From Sphingobacterium sp. (lineage in GTDB: Bacteria > Bacteroidota > Bacteroidia > Sphingobacteriales > Sphingobacteriaceae): DNA of 52,169 nucleotides. This document shows positions 1 to 8,801 of the stretch, piece after piece. The first letter of the stretch is position 1; the number at the start of each line of letters is the position of its first letter. The translations under genes were made by a program, and so were the position numbers. Below the pieces are notes generated by a model. It was not told where the DNA came from. It saw only the letters and a program-made list of their open reading frames with translations, and made no database searches. The stretch lies in the NCBI GenBank assembly GCA_031277715.1, contig JAITLW010000145.1:1-52169 (forward strand). Direction: 5' to 3'.

Positions 1-7
1 CCGATCT
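1..7. other. Residual Illumina adapter at contig edge
   Basis: The first seven bases, CCGATCT, equal the 3' end of the common Illumina adapter (reverse complement AGATCGG). On the minus strand they follow directly after an intact leuB coding sequence and create a TAG stop exactly where conserved LeuB sequence should continue. The match is short, but position, orientation and effect on the gene all fit leftover adapter at a contig end. Confidence 0.75.
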
Positions 8-794
8 AAGCGAGCATGCCCATAGAACCTGCTATCTGTGATGCTTCATCAGTCAAGATATCTCCAAATAGATTAGCTGTAAGTACTACATCAAATTTCT
101 TTGGATTTTTAACCAATTGCATTGCCGCATTATCGATAAACATATGTTCCGTTTCTACATCCGGATACTCTGCGGCTATCTCCTGGACTACCTCTCTCCA
201 CAGACGGGATGTCTCTAAAACATTGGCTTTATCGACAGAGCATAATTTTTTACTACGTGTACGTGCTGCTTCATATGCCTTTCGTGCGATGCGCTCCACT
301 TCATAACGGTGGTAGTTCATTAAATCGGAGGCAAAAGTATTGTCTTCATTGCGTTTCTTCTCGCCGAAGTACACGTCTCCTGTCAGCTCGCGGAAAAATA
401 AAATATCCGTTCCACGTAACACCTCTGGCTTTAAGCTAGAAGCATCCAGTAACTCATCAAATAATAATATCGGGCGTAGGTTGGCATAGAGACCTAACTC
501 TTTACGTATTTTAAGTAAACCTTGTTCTGGGCGTACTTTAGCAGAAGGATCATTGTCATATTTAGCGTGGCCTATAGCGCCAAAAAGAATAGCATCCGAT
601 GCTTTTGCTTTCTCCAATGTTTCTTCAGGAAGTGGGGTGCCTGTTGCTTCTATTGCAGTATGTCCCATGATAGCTTCATCAAAAACAAATTCATGGTTAT
701 ATTTTTGAGCAATACTTTCTAATACTTGTTTGCCCCAAGTTGTAACTTCTTGTCCAATTCCATCGCCTGGAATAATTAGGATGTTTCTTTTCAT
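6..794 (-). CDS. leuB: 3-isopropylmalate dehydrogenase, LeuB (3' end cut off)
   Basis: Catalyses oxidative decarboxylation of 3-isopropylmalate to 2-oxoisocaproate with NAD+, the third step of leucine synthesis, in the cytoplasm. The N-terminus MKRNILIIPGDGIGQEV is the family hallmark, and the conserved FGDILTDEASQ region ends the visible part. About 262 residues are present against roughly 350-360 normally. The ORF track starts at a TTG (806) inside the end of the upstream gene; the ATG at 794 matches the normal LeuB start and is preferred. The stop at 8..6 lies in bases that look like sequencing adapter, so the gene is truncated by assembly and not shown to be mutated. It is the last visible gene of the ilv-leu operon; leuA is not in the window and may lie beyond the edge. 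Confidence 0.93.
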   Translation of the reverse strand: MKRNILIIPGDGIGQEVTTWGKQVLESIAQKYNHEFVFDEAIMGHTAIEATGTPLPEETLEKAKASDAILFGAIGHAKYDNDPSAKVRPEQGLLKIRKELGLYANLRPILLFDELLDASSLKPEVLRGTDILFFRELTGDVYFGEKKRNEDNTFASDLMNYHRYEVERIARKAYEAARTRSKKLCSVDKANVLETSRLWREVVQEIAAEYPDVETEHMFIDNAAMQLVKNPKKFDVVLTANLFGDILTDEASQIAGSMGMLA

Positions 795-798
795 TATA

Positions 799-2265
799 CT
801 ATTCAACGTTTTCTAATATATCTTCTATGGCTTTAACTTTGCCTTTCTCTAATACAATTCTATGTTCGATGCACGACGGAAGTAAGCTCTCGTAATGCCC
901 CACATAGATGAGTGTCTTACCATGATGAGCCAGTTCGTCGACGACATCGTTAAAATATTGGGTCTGCTCTGTATCTAAACCCTGACAAGGTTCGTCCAGC
1001 ACTAGCAGAGGAGGGTTTTTGATGATTGTTCGAGCCAGTAGGGCCAATCGTTGCTTGCCTAGAGGAAGCGTCACGAGTAGCTGGTCTTTAAAATCGCTCA
1101 GCCCGAAAAAGGCTAATAATTCCTCTATTTTCTGCTTCTCCTGAAATTTTACATCCACAAACCACCCGATACTATCATAAAACCCAGATGCTATGGTATG
1201 CCATACTGTTGCATTCTGGTCAAAATACCAGTGCATTTCAGGTGAAATAATACCGATTTTCTCTTTGATGTCCCAGATACTTTCGCCTGAGCCACGTTTG
1301 TTGTCAAAAAGGGAGATGTCCAATCCATAAGACTGTGGATGGTCCCCATTGATTAAACTTAATAAAGTTGACTTTCCAGAACCATTAGGTCCCTGTAGCA
1401 ACCATTTCTCGCCAACTTTAACCTCCCACGATACATTCTTTAGGACCTCTTTCTCTCCGTATCGTATCGATACATTTTTGAGACTAGCAATCGTCTTATA
1501 GGGAGCGTTGGGGATTTCGGATAAGAAATCCGGAAGTTTCATCCGGGTTCTGCCCTTACTTCTTGATAGTTTGCCTGGGTTTTCGACATCATGGATTTGA
1601 CCATCTGCTATGTAGGCAAATCGATTGATCGCTTGGGGAAGTTGTTGGTCATTACTGATCAGGATCAGCTGTACCCCCTCTTGGGCAAGGTCGTCCAGCC
1701 AAGCATTCAAAGTGATTCTCGATTGTGCGTCTAGCCCAGTATAGGGATCATCAATCAATAATAATTGCGGTTTTGACCACAATCCTTTAATGAGTTGTAG
1801 TTTTTTATGTTCGCCGCTAGATAATTCAATCAGCTGCGATAGTTTGGTGTCTTCAAAGCCAAATGCCTTGATGCGGTCCTCAATAGACGCAAGGTCTAAT
1901 CCTTCCTGTCGGGCATAGTGTTCCAGCTCCGCTTGTACCGTCAGCGTATCTTGGCCTTGATGTTTGTTATAGCGCTGTTGGTAGTAGAAGTTGCGGTCAC
2001 CTTCCAAGTTGGTAAACTGGTACCAACTCGAGATGTATATGGCTTTTGCCGGAAGTAGACTGTCGAAGTCAAAATTAATTTTGATATACTCCTCTTTACC
2101 GTCTACTCCCGCGATTGCCTTTGCCAATGTTGTTTTCCCAGACCCGCTTTCGCCACCGAGTAGGAGATGTTCTCCCTTATTCAATACCAAAGAAAGACCA
2201 TGCAATACATTTTGATTTTTGTATTGCACAGTCAATTGATGAATGGAGACAAAAGGTTCAGTCAT
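799..2265 (-). CDS. Tandem ABC ATPase, ModF-like
   Basis: A 488-residue soluble protein made of two ABC ATPase domains with no membrane segment. Domain 1 has Walker A GGESGSGKTT (about residues 37-46), signature LSSGE and Walker B LLLIDDPYTGLD. Domain 2 has Walker A GPNGSGKST and Walker B LLVLDEPCQGLD, but its signature is degenerate (LPLGKQ). Length and domain layout match E. coli ModF (about 490 residues), a protein of unclear role often annotated as a molybdate transport ATPase; no modABC genes are nearby. It lies 6 bases after leuD and its stop is 4 bases before the preferred leuB start, so it is co-transcribed with leucine genes. A general tandem ATPase with a non-transport role is equally possible. 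The family is well supported; the substrate is not. Confidence 0.8.
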   Translation of the reverse strand: MTEPFVSIHQLTVQYKNQNVLHGLSLVLNKGEHLLLGGESGSGKTTLAKAIAGVDGKEEYIKINFDFDSLLPAKAIYISSWYQFTNLEGDRNFYYQQRYNKHQGQDTLTVQAELEHYARQEGLDLASIEDRIKAFGFEDTKLSQLIELSSGEHKKLQLIKGLWSKPQLLLIDDPYTGLDAQSRITLNAWLDDLAQEGVQLILISNDQQLPQAINRFAYIADGQIHDVENPGKLSRSKGRTRMKLPDFLSEIPNAPYKTIASLKNVSIRYGEKEVLKNVSWEVKVGEKWLLQGPNGSGKSTLLSLINGDHPQSYGLDISLFDNKRGSGESIWDIKEKIGIISPEMHWYFDQNATVWHTIASGFYDSIGWFVDVKFQEKQKIEELLAFFGLSDFKDQLLVTLPLGKQRLALLARTIIKNPPLLVLDEPCQGLDTEQTQYFNDVVDELAHHGKTLIYVGHYESLLPSCIEHRIVLEKGKVKAIEDILENVE

Positions 2266-2271
2266 ATTGCG

Positions 2272-2874
2272 TTATGAATAATAAGAGAACGGTCTAGTTT
2301 TTTCAAAATCTTGAATTTGATCCGAATGGCTCAGGATAAAATCGATATCATCGTATCCATTAATTAAACAAGATTTCTTATAAGGGTTGATTTCGAATTC
2401 GAACGATTCCCCTGTAGCAGCTATAATAACCTTTTGTGCTTCTAGGTCGACTTCAATTTTAGCTGTTGCATCGGCAAATACTGCCGCAAATATTTTTTCT
2501 AAAAACTCTTCTGGTACAGTGATTGGCAAGACACCGTTATTTAGTGCATTTCCTTTGAATATGTCTGCAAAAAAGGAACTGATTACGACATCAAATCCGT
2601 AATCTTGGATAGCCCAAGCGGCATGTTCCCGGGATGATCCACAGCCAAAATTCTTACCTGCTACCAATACCTTTCCGGAGTAAGTTGGGTTGTTCATGAC
2701 AAAGTCAGACTTAGGCCGATTGTTACTATCATAGCGCCAGTCACGAAACAGGTTATCACCAAAACCATCTCTTGTTGTCGCTTTTAGAAAGCGTGCAGGG
2801 ATGATTTGGTCTGTATCAATATTTTCAATGGGTAGAGGAACTACCGTTGAAGTTAGTTTTTCAAATTTTTTCAT
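2272..2874 (-). CDS. leuD: 3-isopropylmalate dehydratase small subunit, LeuD
   Basis: Small subunit of isopropylmalate isomerase, which with LeuC converts 2-isopropylmalate to 3-isopropylmalate. The 200-residue length is standard. Visible family motifs are [14 protein letters not shown], the substrate-recognition loop of the swivel domain, and the following [16 protein letters not shown]. It starts one base after the leuC stop, so the two subunits are translationally close, as expected for a stoichiometric complex. The next gene downstream is the tandem ABC ATPase, not leuA or leuB. Confidence 0.96.
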   Translation of the reverse strand: MKKFEKLTSTVVPLPIENIDTDQIIPARFLKATTRDGFGDNLFRDWRYDSNNRPKSDFVMNNPTYSGKVLVAGKNFGCGSSREHAAWAIQDYGFDVVISSFFADIFKGNALNNGVLPITVPEEFLEKIFAAVFADATAKIEVDLEAQKVIIAATGESFEFEINPYKKSCLINGYDDIDFILSHSDQIQDFEKTRPFSYYS

Positions 2875-2875
2875 A

Positions 2876-4273
2876 CTATATCAATTCTCTTACATCTACA
2901 ACTTTACCAGTAATCGCTGCTGCCGCCGCAGTAAGTGGGCTTACCAGCATAGTTCGAGCATTCGGACCTTGACGTCCTTCAAAGTTGCGGTTAGATGTCG
3001 AAACACAATATTTACCGGCTGGAATTTTATCCTCATTCATTCCCAAGCATGCCGAGCATCCTGGTTCACGTAGTTGGAAACCTGCAGCTTCAAATATTTT
3101 ATCTATACCTTCCTGTTTGGCTTGTGCTTCTACCTGTTTAGAGCCAGGGACAATCCATACTTCTACACTATCTGCTTTTTGTTTGCCTTTGATAAAATCG
3201 GCTACTTGGCGTAAGTCTTCGATACGTGAATTGGTACAGCTACCTATAAAAACGTAGTCTACAGGTTTGTTCAGCACCTGTTCGCCATCTTGAAAACCCA
3301 TATAGTCCAAAGCCTTTTGGTAGGATGGACGCTCGTTATCCGGTTGTGAAACAGTTGTTGGAATTATTTCAGTTACCCCTATACCCATTCCTGGATTAGT
3401 ACCATAGGTAATCATAGGTTGGATATCCGCTGCATCAAAGGTGAGCACTGCGTCAAAGTTAGCATCGTCATCCGAATATAAAGTCGACCAGTAAGATACA
3501 GCATTATTCCATTCTTCTCCTTTTGGTGCAAACTCACGACCTTGGATATAGTCAAAAGTCGTCTGATCGGGAGCTATTAATCCCCCACGTGCCCCCATCT
3601 CGATACTCATGTTACAGACCGTCATACGTCCTTCCATACTTAAAGAACGAATTGCAGATCCCGCAAATTCGACAAAGTATCCCGTTCCACCAGCTGCGGT
3701 AGTTTTCGAAATAACATATAAAATGATATCCTTAGCACCTACACCTTTACCAAGCTCTCCATTAACTTCAATCTTCATGGTCTTTGGCTTTTGCAAGAGC
3801 AGACATTGTGTCGCAAATACCTGTTCTACCTGTGACGTACCGATACCAAAAGCGATAGCGCCAAAAGCACCATGAGTCGAGGTATGGCTATCTCCACAGA
3901 CCATCGTTTTTCCGGGTAGTGTAATTCCTAGTTCTGGACCGATTACGTGTACAATACCTTGGTAAGGGTGGCCCAAACCATAAAGCTCTACACCGAATTC
4001 TTTACAATTTTTTGTCAGCATATCGACTTGATAGCGCGATAGCTCTTCTTTAATAGGCAAATGTTGATTTAAAGTTGGGACGTTATGGTCTGCTGTAGCC
4101 ACGGTCTGTTTTGGACGTAGCACAGGAAGCCCCCTTTTGCGTAGGCCGTCAAATGCCTGAGGTGAGGTTACCTCATGGATCAGATGGGTATCTATATATA
4201 ACATATCAGGAAACCCTTCTTGTTGTTTGACAACATGCGCATCCCAAATTTTTTCTACTAATGTTTTTCCCAT
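2876..4273 (-). CDS. leuC: 3-isopropylmalate dehydratase large subunit, LeuC
   Basis: Large, [4Fe-4S]-carrying subunit of isopropylmalate isomerase. Cluster and active-site motifs are present: [22 protein letters not shown] and GCSACLGMN supply the cluster cysteines. The ORF track begins at 4354, but the first 27 residues are encoded by an inverted-repeat hairpin and resemble no LeuC N-terminus. The ATG at 4273 gives [15 protein letters not shown], the standard LeuC beginning, and about 465 residues, the normal length; a purine-rich stretch (AGAAAGAGAG) precedes it. LeuC follows ilvC in the operon after a 100-base gap holding the hairpin. Confidence 0.95.
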   Translation of the reverse strand: MGKTLVEKIWDAHVVKQQEGFPDMLYIDTHLIHEVTSPQAFDGLRKRGLPVLRPKQTVATADHNVPTLNQHLPIKEELSRYQVDMLTKNCKEFGVELYGLGHPYQGIVHVIGPELGITLPGKTMVCGDSHTSTHGAFGAIAFGIGTSQVEQVFATQCLLLQKPKTMKIEVNGELGKGVGAKDIILYVISKTTAAGGTGYFVEFAGSAIRSLSMEGRMTVCNMSIEMGARGGLIAPDQTTFDYIQGREFAPKGEEWNNAVSYWSTLYSDDDANFDAVLTFDAADIQPMITYGTNPGMGIGVTEIIPTTVSQPDNERPSYQKALDYMGFQDGEQVLNKPVDYVFIGSCTNSRIEDLRQVADFIKGKQKADSVEVWIVPGSKQVEAQAKQEGIDKIFEAAGFQLREPGCSACLGMNEDKIPAGKYCVSTSNRNFEGRQGPNARTMLVSPLTAAAAAITGKVVDVRELI

Positions 4274-4308
4274 TTTCTCTCTTTCTTCTATATAAGTTGT
4301 AATTTCAA

Positions 4309-4348
4309 AATGAGGATGAATTACAATAGTTGTAATTTCATCCTCATT
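4309..4348 (-). promoter_or_regulatory. Strong hairpin between ilvC and leuC
   Basis: An inverted repeat with arms of 18 and 19 bases (arm AATGAGGATGAAATTACAA, 4330-4348; partner 4309-4326) and a 3-base loop. Only one inserted A breaks the pairing. On the transcribed (minus) strand it is followed by TTTT. A second copy of TGAAATTACAAC lies just downstream (4296-4307 on the complementary strand) and could pair with the same TTGTAATT segment, giving a mutually exclusive 8-bp structure. This could be an attenuator, an RNA processing site or a stability element; which one cannot be told from sequence. Confidence 0.6.
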
Positions 4349-4372
4349 GCGCACATTAAAATTACGAAAATT

Positions 4373-5854
4373 TTAAATTGTTTTAATAGTTTTCATCGCA
4401 GTCATTGCTTTACGCAATTCGCGACCTACTACTTCGACAGGGTGGTTACGTAATACCTCGTTGATTTGAACTAATTTTACGTTATCTACACCTGCATCTT
4501 TTCCATCATTAAAGTTTTTGCCAACGACATCGGTGTCGATTATAGTCATAAAGTCTTTTAATAATGGCTTACATGCTTGGTCAAATAAATAACAGCCGTA
4601 TTCTGCCGTGTCAGAAATAACACGGTTCATTTCAAACAATTTTTTACGAGCGATTGTATTTGCGATCAGAGGTGTTTCGTGTAATGACTCGTAGTATGCA
4701 GACTCTGGTTTGATACCCGCTTCTACCATCGTTTCAAAAGCAAGCTCTACACCAGCTCTTACGAAAGCAACCATTAACAAGTAGTTGTCAAAATATTCTT
4801 GTTCTGCTATTTTGACATCGCCAGCAGGAGTTTTCTCAAATGCTGTCTCACCTGTTTCAGCTCTCCATTTCAATAGATTAGCATCACCATTGTTCCAATC
4901 CTCCATCATTGTTTTGCTGAATTCGCCAGACATGATATCATCTTGGTGTTTTTGGAATAATGGGCGCATAATACCTTTTAACTCTTCAGAAAGTTCAAAA
5001 GCTTTTACTTTTGCTGGGTTGCTCAAGCGGTCTAACATACCGGTTACACCACCATGTTTCAATGCTTCAGTGATGACCTCTACACCGTATTGTACCAGTT
5101 TAGAAGCATAGCCTGCATCGATTCCCTTTGCAATCATCTTATCGAAAGAAAGGATAGAACCTGTTTGTAACAAACCACAAAGGATTGTTTGTTCTCCCAT
5201 TAAATCCGATTTTACTTCTGCTACAAAAGAGGACTTTAATACACCTGCTCTATGGCCACCTGTACCCACACAGTAAGCCTTAGCTTCTGCCCATCCCTTG
5301 CCTTGAGGGTCATTTTCAGGGTGTACAGCGATTAGAGTTGGTACACCAAATCCTCTTAAATATTCTGCACGTACTTCCGAACCCGGACATTTAGGCGCTA
5401 CCATGATAACGGTTATATCCTTACGGATTTGCATACCCTCTTCGACGATATTAAAACCGTGAGAGTACGATAGCGTGGCACCCTGTTTCATCAATGGCAT
5501 TACCGCATTGACTACAGATGTATGTTGTTTATCCGGAGTAAGGTTGATTACTAAATCCGCTGTTGGGATTAACTCTTCATAAGTACCTACAGTAAAGTTA
5601 TTGTCTGTTGCATTTTTCCAAGAGTCTCTTTTTTGTTCAATAGCTTCTTTGCGTAGCGCGTAAGATACATTAAGCCCACTATCTCTTAGGTTTAAACCTT
5701 GGTTTAATCCCTGAGCTCCTGCACCTACGATTACTATTTTTTTACCTTTTAAAGCCTCCACGCCGTCTGCAAACTCGGACGAATTCATGAATTCTGCAAT
5801 ACCCAATTGATTCAATTGCTCTCTAAGAGGTAATGTGTTGAAATAATTTGCCAT
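4373..5854 (-). CDS. ilvC: Ketol-acid reductoisomerase (class II), IlvC
   Basis: NADP(H)-dependent isomeroreductase that converts 2-acetolactate or 2-aceto-2-hydroxybutyrate to the dihydroxy acid in valine and isoleucine synthesis. The Rossmann motif [17 protein letters not shown] lies at about residues 42-58. At 493 residues it is the long class II form with a duplicated C-terminal knotted domain, like E. coli IlvC (491), and not the short class I form of about 330. The start [14 protein letters not shown] agrees with the long form. It sits between a DinB-like gene and leuC in the minus-strand operon. Confidence 0.97.
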   Translation of the reverse strand: MANYFNTLPLREQLNQLGIAEFMNSSEFADGVEALKGKKIVIVGAGAQGLNQGLNLRDSGLNVSYALRKEAIEQKRDSWKNATDNNFTVGTYEELIPTADLVINLTPDKQHTSVVNAVMPLMKQGATLSYSHGFNIVEEGMQIRKDITVIMVAPKCPGSEVRAEYLRGFGVPTLIAVHPENDPQGKGWAEAKAYCVGTGGHRAGVLKSSFVAEVKSDLMGEQTILCGLLQTGSILSFDKMIAKGIDAGYASKLVQYGVEVITEALKHGGVTGMLDRLSNPAKVKAFELSEELKGIMRPLFQKHQDDIMSGEFSKTMMEDWNNGDANLLKWRAETGETAFEKTPAGDVKIAEQEYFDNYLLMVAFVRAGVELAFETMVEAGIKPESAYYESLHETPLIANTIARKKLFEMNRVISDTAEYGCYLFDQACKPLLKDFMTIIDTDVVGKNFNDGKDAGVDNVKLVQINEVLRNHPVEVVGRELRKAMTAMKTIKTI

Positions 5855-5888
5855 TGTTTTACTATTTAAAGTTTTTCTTTTTTAAGAT

Positions 5889-6362
5889 TTAGTTATTTAT
5901 GTTGATTATTCGGTTTTGTGCTATTGCGTACCCATAGTGTAGGTTGTCATGGCCTGCAGACAATTGAATTACCTCTTCGATGCTAGTCATGGTTTCCTTG
6001 TAGGTGTCCGTTGCAAAGGGGGCTATCTCCTTAAACACTCCCGCATGGTAGTCCTTCTCAATCTGGGCTATACCTTCTAACGCCAACCTCTTTAGGTCAT
6101 CTACTTCTTCCTGTGTGACGGTATACGTTGGTTTTGATCCCTTTACATAGGATTTAAGGTATTTGACGCGATCTGTATCTGTGCTTATTCCGGTTCTCAA
6201 ATAGCATAGCGCTGGGGCGACCACGACAATGTGGCCAAAGTTCCAGATAATGTTATTGTTGAATCCTGCAGGAATCTCATTCAGTTGCTCCAATGTCAAG
6301 CTTTCGACTAGTCGAATGAAGGCTTTACGTGTCTGTATTATGAATTTAAATGTATTTTCCAT
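5889..6362 (-). CDS. DinB-like four-helix protein
   Basis: A 157-residue cytoplasmic protein of the DinB/YfiT type, four-helix-bundle proteins that usually bind a divalent metal through three histidines. Candidate ligands are in WNFGHIVV (about residue 44) and near the C-terminus in GHDNLHYGYA, the normal spacing for the family. Members include bacillithiol- or mycothiol-dependent transferases and many of unknown role; nothing here fixes a substrate. It is inserted between ilvN and ilvC within the branched-chain operon, with a 7-base periodic repeat filling the gap on its upstream side. Family call is fair; function is unknown. Confidence 0.78.
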   Translation of the reverse strand: MENTFKFIIQTRKAFIRLVESLTLEQLNEIPAGFNNNIIWNFGHIVVVAPALCYLRTGISTDTDRVKYLKSYVKGSKPTYTVTQEEVDDLKRLALEGIAQIEKDYHAGVFKEIAPFATDTYKETMTSIEEVIQLSAGHDNLHYGYAIAQNRIININN

Positions 6363-6366
6363 TTTT

Positions 6367-6455
6367 TAGTATTGTGTATTGAGTAGTTAGTATTGCGTAT
6401 TAACATTTTTTACGGTTTCATCCTTTTACTACTTAACTCTGTCACCTATCTAATT
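6367..6455. repeat. Heptad-periodic repeat element, copy A (ilvN-DinB gap)
   Basis: Five consecutive 7-base units run from 6367 to 6401, including TAGTATT, GAGTAGT and TAGTATT again. A degenerate arm in the opposite orientation (ACTACTT at 6428, ending at the ilvN stop) closes the gap. The units are the same type as those at 8802-8954 and 12254-12356. The element fills nearly the whole intergenic space between ilvN and the DinB-like gene. No coding potential or transposase is associated with it. Confidence 0.6.
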
Positions 6456-7044
6456 ACATTGTAAACACTTGATCCTGCTGATCTAAGAATTCGTTTTCGA
6501 CAATATCCGGTGCTGGTTCTTCCCGTTCAAATTGTTTCAACTTAGCGTGGAATCCTGCACTATCTTTAATGATAGCGATACGGGCTCCTCTCACAAATTC
6601 GATTAAGCCATATTTTGTCAGTTCTTGGGTTAATCGATCGATCTCTTCCCGGTGACCTGCAGTCTCAAAGACAATATAATCTGGGCGTATTACGACCACA
6701 TTAGCACCATATTGACGCAATAAGCGCTCCACGTAGACCTTCTCGTTGACTACATCTGCTGGCACTTTGTATAAGGCCTGCTCTTGCCAGATTAATTCCT
6801 CATTCGTATTGAAATACGCTTTTAAAACTTCGACCTGTTTTTCAATCTGACGGCACAGTTTGCGGACTACCTCTTCGCCTTCTGATATTAGGATGGTAAA
6901 GCGATGTATGCCTTCTACCTCTGAAGGAGAGGTGTTTAAGCTTTCTATGTTGATTTTACGACGCGAAAATATATTCGAGATACGACCGATCATACCAATC
7001 GAATTCTCCGTATATATAGTGATGGTAAATTCTTGTTTTTCCAT
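6454..7044 (-). CDS. ilvN: Acetolactate synthase small (regulatory) subunit
   Basis: Regulatory subunit of acetohydroxyacid synthase; it binds valine through an N-terminal ACT domain and stimulates the catalytic subunit. Residues about 6-80 carry the ACT pattern (FTITIYTENSIGMIGRISNIFSRR), followed by the ALS small-subunit C-terminal domain with the ETAGHREEIDRL region. Its 196 residues are close to the usual IlvH/IlvN-long length. It starts one base after the stop of the catalytic subunit gene, so the two are translationally coupled. The name ilvH would be equally acceptable. Confidence 0.95.
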   Translation of the reverse strand: MEKQEFTITIYTENSIGMIGRISNIFSRRKINIESLNTSPSEVEGIHRFTILISEGEEVVRKLCRQIEKQVEVLKAYFNTNEELIWQEQALYKVPADVVNEKVYVERLLRQYGANVVVIRPDYIVFETAGHREEIDRLTQELTKYGLIEFVRGARIAIIKDSAGFHAKLKQFEREEPAPDIVENEFLDQQDQVFTM

Positions 7045-7045
7045 T

Positions 7046-8788
7046 TTATTTTAATCTTATTTCTGAGACACTCGTCCCTTGTGCAACCATAGGGAAAACA
7101 TTATTCTCTTTTCCGACCATAACTTCCAATAGGTAGGAACTGTCGTGGTTAAGCATCGTTTCTAAAGCTTCACGTAGGTCTTTGCGTTCAGAGACTTTAT
7201 TTCCATCGATATAATACCCTTTCGCTACAGCGACAAAATCCGGGCTGGTAATGTTGACGAAAGAGTAGCGCTTGTCATTGAAAAGCTGTTGCCATTGACG
7301 AACCATTCCTAAGAATTGGTTGTTCAAGATTAATATTTTGACCTTTGCTCCAAATTGCATGATGGTACCGAGTTCCTGTAGGGTCATCTGAAAGCCACCG
7401 TCACCGATGATAGCTACCACATCACGATCAGGAGCACCATACCAGGCGCCTATAGCCGCCGGAAGGCCAAATCCCATCGTTCCTAAACCACCCGAAGTGA
7501 CGTTTGATTTGGACTGATTGAATTTTGCATAGCGACAGGCTATCATTTGATGCTGACCTACGTCTGTCGTTATAATAGCGTTACCACCCGTCAGTTCATT
7601 TAGAACGTTTACAACCTCGCCCATTGTTAAGATATCTCCTTTAGGGTGCAGTTCATCCTGGATTACCTCTTTGATCTCTTCTTTTTCAAGGTCTCGGAAC
7701 TGTTGCAACCAGTCGGCGTGGTCTCCTTTCTTTATTAATTCCGTCAATAAAGGCAATGTTTCCTTACAATCTCCCCATACGGGTACCGTTGTTTTTACGT
7801 TCTTATCGATTTCAGCGGGGTCAATGTCCAGGTGTATCACTTTTGCCTGCTTGGCATACTTGTCTAGACGGCCTGTAACGCGGTCATCAAAACGCATACC
7901 TACAGCGATGAGCACATCGCACTCATTGGTCATTACATTCGGAGCATAATTCCCGTGCATCCCCAGCATCCCTACATGTAGAGGGTGGTCTGTTTCCAGC
8001 GCACTTAGCCCCATTACGGTTGTAGCTGATGGGAATCCTCCTTTTTCGATGAAGGATCTAAATTCCTGCTCCGCTTTTCCTAGTATGATTCCCTGCCCAA
8101 ATAGGACAAATGGTTTCTTTGCCGAGTTGATTACTTCGGCAGCTTTTTCTATATATTCTTTTCTGACAATAGGCGCAGGGCGATACGAGCGGATATGGGT
8201 ACATTTCTCATATCCTAGGTAGTCGAACAGCTCTATTTGTGCATTTTTAGTAATATCGATCAATACGGGGCCTGGTCGTCCAGTGCTAGCGACATAAAAA
8301 GCTTTAGCTAGTGCTGTCGGGATTTCAGAAGCCTCTGTTACTTGATAGCTCCATTTGGTGACGGGCGAAGTAATGTTGATGACATCTGTCTCCTGAAATG
8401 CATCCGTACCTAATAGGGAAGCAAATACTTGACCTGTAATACAGACGATAGGGTTACTGTCAATCATGGCATCAGCTAGTCCTGTGACTAGATTGGTTGC
8501 TCCAGGACCACTCGTCGCAAAAGCTACACCTACACGTCCAGAAGTACGTGCATATCCTTGTGCAGCATGAATTCCACCTTGCTCATGGCGGACCAAAATA
8601 TGCTTCAGTCGGTCATTGTAGTCATACAATGCGTCATAGATTGGCATAATGGCACCACCAGGATAGCCAAATACGGTATCCACACCTTCGTGGATCAATG
8701 CTTCCAATACAGCTTGTGAGCCGGTCAATTGGGAGGCAGCCGTAGTTTTTTGACTTTCCTTTGTTTCCGTTTTTTCCAGTGTACTCAT
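7046..8788 (-). CDS. ilvB: Acetolactate synthase large (catalytic) subunit
   Basis: Thiamine diphosphate- and FAD-dependent enzyme that condenses two pyruvates, or pyruvate and 2-oxobutyrate, at the head of valine, leucine and isoleucine synthesis. It has the catalytic glutamate region VRHEQGGIHAAQGYAR, and the ThDP-binding motif beginning GDGGFQMTLQELGT and ending with LNNQFLG. The 580-residue length is typical. A 169-base gap to ilvD upstream is taken up by repeat element B; the ilvN gene follows with a one-base gap. Confidence 0.97.
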   Translation of the reverse strand: MSTLEKTETKESQKTTAASQLTGSQAVLEALIHEGVDTVFGYPGGAIMPIYDALYDYNDRLKHILVRHEQGGIHAAQGYARTSGRVGVAFATSGPGATNLVTGLADAMIDSNPIVCITGQVFASLLGTDAFQETDVINITSPVTKWSYQVTEASEIPTALAKAFYVASTGRPGPVLIDITKNAQIELFDYLGYEKCTHIRSYRPAPIVRKEYIEKAAEVINSAKKPFVLFGQGIILGKAEQEFRSFIEKGGFPSATTVMGLSALETDHPLHVGMLGMHGNYAPNVMTNECDVLIAVGMRFDDRVTGRLDKYAKQAKVIHLDIDPAEIDKNVKTTVPVWGDCKETLPLLTELIKKGDHADWLQQFRDLEKEEIKEVIQDELHPKGDILTMGEVVNVLNELTGGNAIITTDVGQHQMIACRYAKFNQSKSNVTSGGLGTMGFGLPAAIGAWYGAPDRDVVAIIGDGGFQMTLQELGTIMQFGAKVKILILNNQFLGMVRQWQQLFNDKRYSFVNITSPDFVAVAKGYYIDGNKVSERKDLREALETMLNHDSSYLLEVMVGKENNVFPMVAQGTSVSEIRLK

Positions 8789-8801
8789 TTTAATAGATTA
8801 T

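Noticed and set aside
6-8. Premature stop in leuB as a true nonsense mutation
   Set aside because: The stop lies inside seven bases identical to sequencing adapter at the window edge, so assembly artefact is the simpler explanation.
16-722. Plus-strand ORFs (96, 76 and 66 residues) opposite leuB
   Set aside because: They run antisense to a strongly conserved gene, have no recognisable domain, and overlap each other in different frames; shadows of leuB.
795-806. TTG start for LeuB at 806
   Set aside because: It overlaps the end of the ABC ATPase gene; the ATG at 794 gives the canonical MKRNILIIPGDG start.
4274-4354. 27-residue N-terminal extension of LeuC
   Set aside because: It is encoded by the intergenic hairpin and repeat; the internal ATG at 4273 gives the standard LeuC N-terminus and length.
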